This document shows positions 22,397 through 22,485 of a DNA stretch of 22,485 nucleotides, in pieces; position 1 is the stretch's first letter; each line of letters starts with the position of its first letter. Position numbers and translations under genes: made by a program. The stretch is from a virus: the IMG/VR virus record IMGVR_UViG_3300030110_001446, positions 11,930-34,414 of that record. The stretch is one strand, 5' to 3'. A model generated the notes under the pieces. That model saw only the letters and a program-made list of their open reading frames with translations, was not told the DNA's origin and searched no databases.

Positions 22397-22485
22397 ACTG
22401 CACCACCTGTCCTGTGTTCCACTTGTCTGCTTCTTTCTGTGCGTCCTCTTGGGTATCAAATACCTTTACAGGACTCTTGTCATCC
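22389..22485 (-). CDS. 3' end of a gene entering from the right edge
   Basis: A frame open to the window edge encodes the last 31 residues of a protein (ending VFDTQEDAQKEADKWNTG, then QVVQYG) and stops at a TAA (22391-22389). The composition is that of a real protein: a strand, a helix and a final strand. The end overlaps the ATG of the 57-residue gene by eight bases, as at other junctions here. Too little is visible to assign a family. Confidence 0.55.
   Translation of the reverse strand, partial: DDKSPVKVFDTQEDAQKEADKWNTGQVVQYG

Noticed and set aside
22397-22459. A 21-residue N-terminal extension of the 57-residue zinc-like protein, starting at TTG
   Set aside because: An ATG with AGGTGG upstream is a better start, and the extension region encodes the end of the neighbouring gene in another frame.

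Overview
The window is a gene-dense, AT-rich piece of a tailed double-stranded DNA phage, most likely a podovirus of a marine alphaproteobacterium. The clearest pointer is the class A DNA polymerase. It has a DnaJ-like CxxCxGxG zinc element inserted between its exonuclease and polymerase domains, a hallmark of the SAR116 phage HMO-2011 and related phages of SAR11 and Roseobacter hosts. A B12-dependent ribonucleotide reductase, a T7-type endonuclease I, a DUF3310 protein and large internal virion proteins fit the same picture. The host assignment is an inference; no tRNA, CRISPR array or host gene is visible.

Layout. Positions 1-8150 (+ strand) hold the end of the structural module: a partial coiled-coil protein, then five genes that overlap or abut and probably encode virion-internal or ejected proteins of 668, 74, 170, 404 and 1368 residues. 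The 668-residue protein carries a long array of 11/22-residue repeats. The 1368-residue protein has the size of T7 gp16. The module meets the opposite-strand module head-on and the two coding regions overlap by 24 bases near 8127-8150.

Positions 8127-20343 (- strand, read from right to left) form the replication, recombination and nucleotide module: DUF932 protein, tyrosine recombinase, primase (zinc finger plus TOPRIM), DnaB-type helicase, a nuclease-like protein, DNA polymerase, a possible ssDNA-binding protein, a Cas4/RecB-like Fe-S exonuclease, endonuclease I, a DUF3310 protein, NrdJ and several small genes, including an RMF-like one. Junctions are very tight (ATGA, TAATG, or overlaps of 8-23 bases), which suggests long polycistronic, translationally coupled messages. 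T7 fuses primase and helicase; here they are two overlapping genes.

Positions 20408-22485 (- strand) carry a SleB-type cell wall hydrolase (candidate endolysin), a conserved phage protein with a CDxHVVKM motif, and a series of very small genes. Several of these encode single-transmembrane peptides of 30-77 residues. Two lie directly upstream of the hydrolase and are candidate holin or antiholin genes. The last gene runs off the right edge.

How the parts work together: the reductase and the DUF3310 protein would supply dNTPs. Primase, helicase, polymerase and the possible SSB would copy the genome. The Cas4-like exonuclease and endonuclease I would process recombination and branched intermediates. 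The hydrolase with its small membrane partners would lyse the cell. An integrase inside the replication operon raises the possibility of lysogeny, but I see no attachment site. No stretch above 100 bases lacks a gene.
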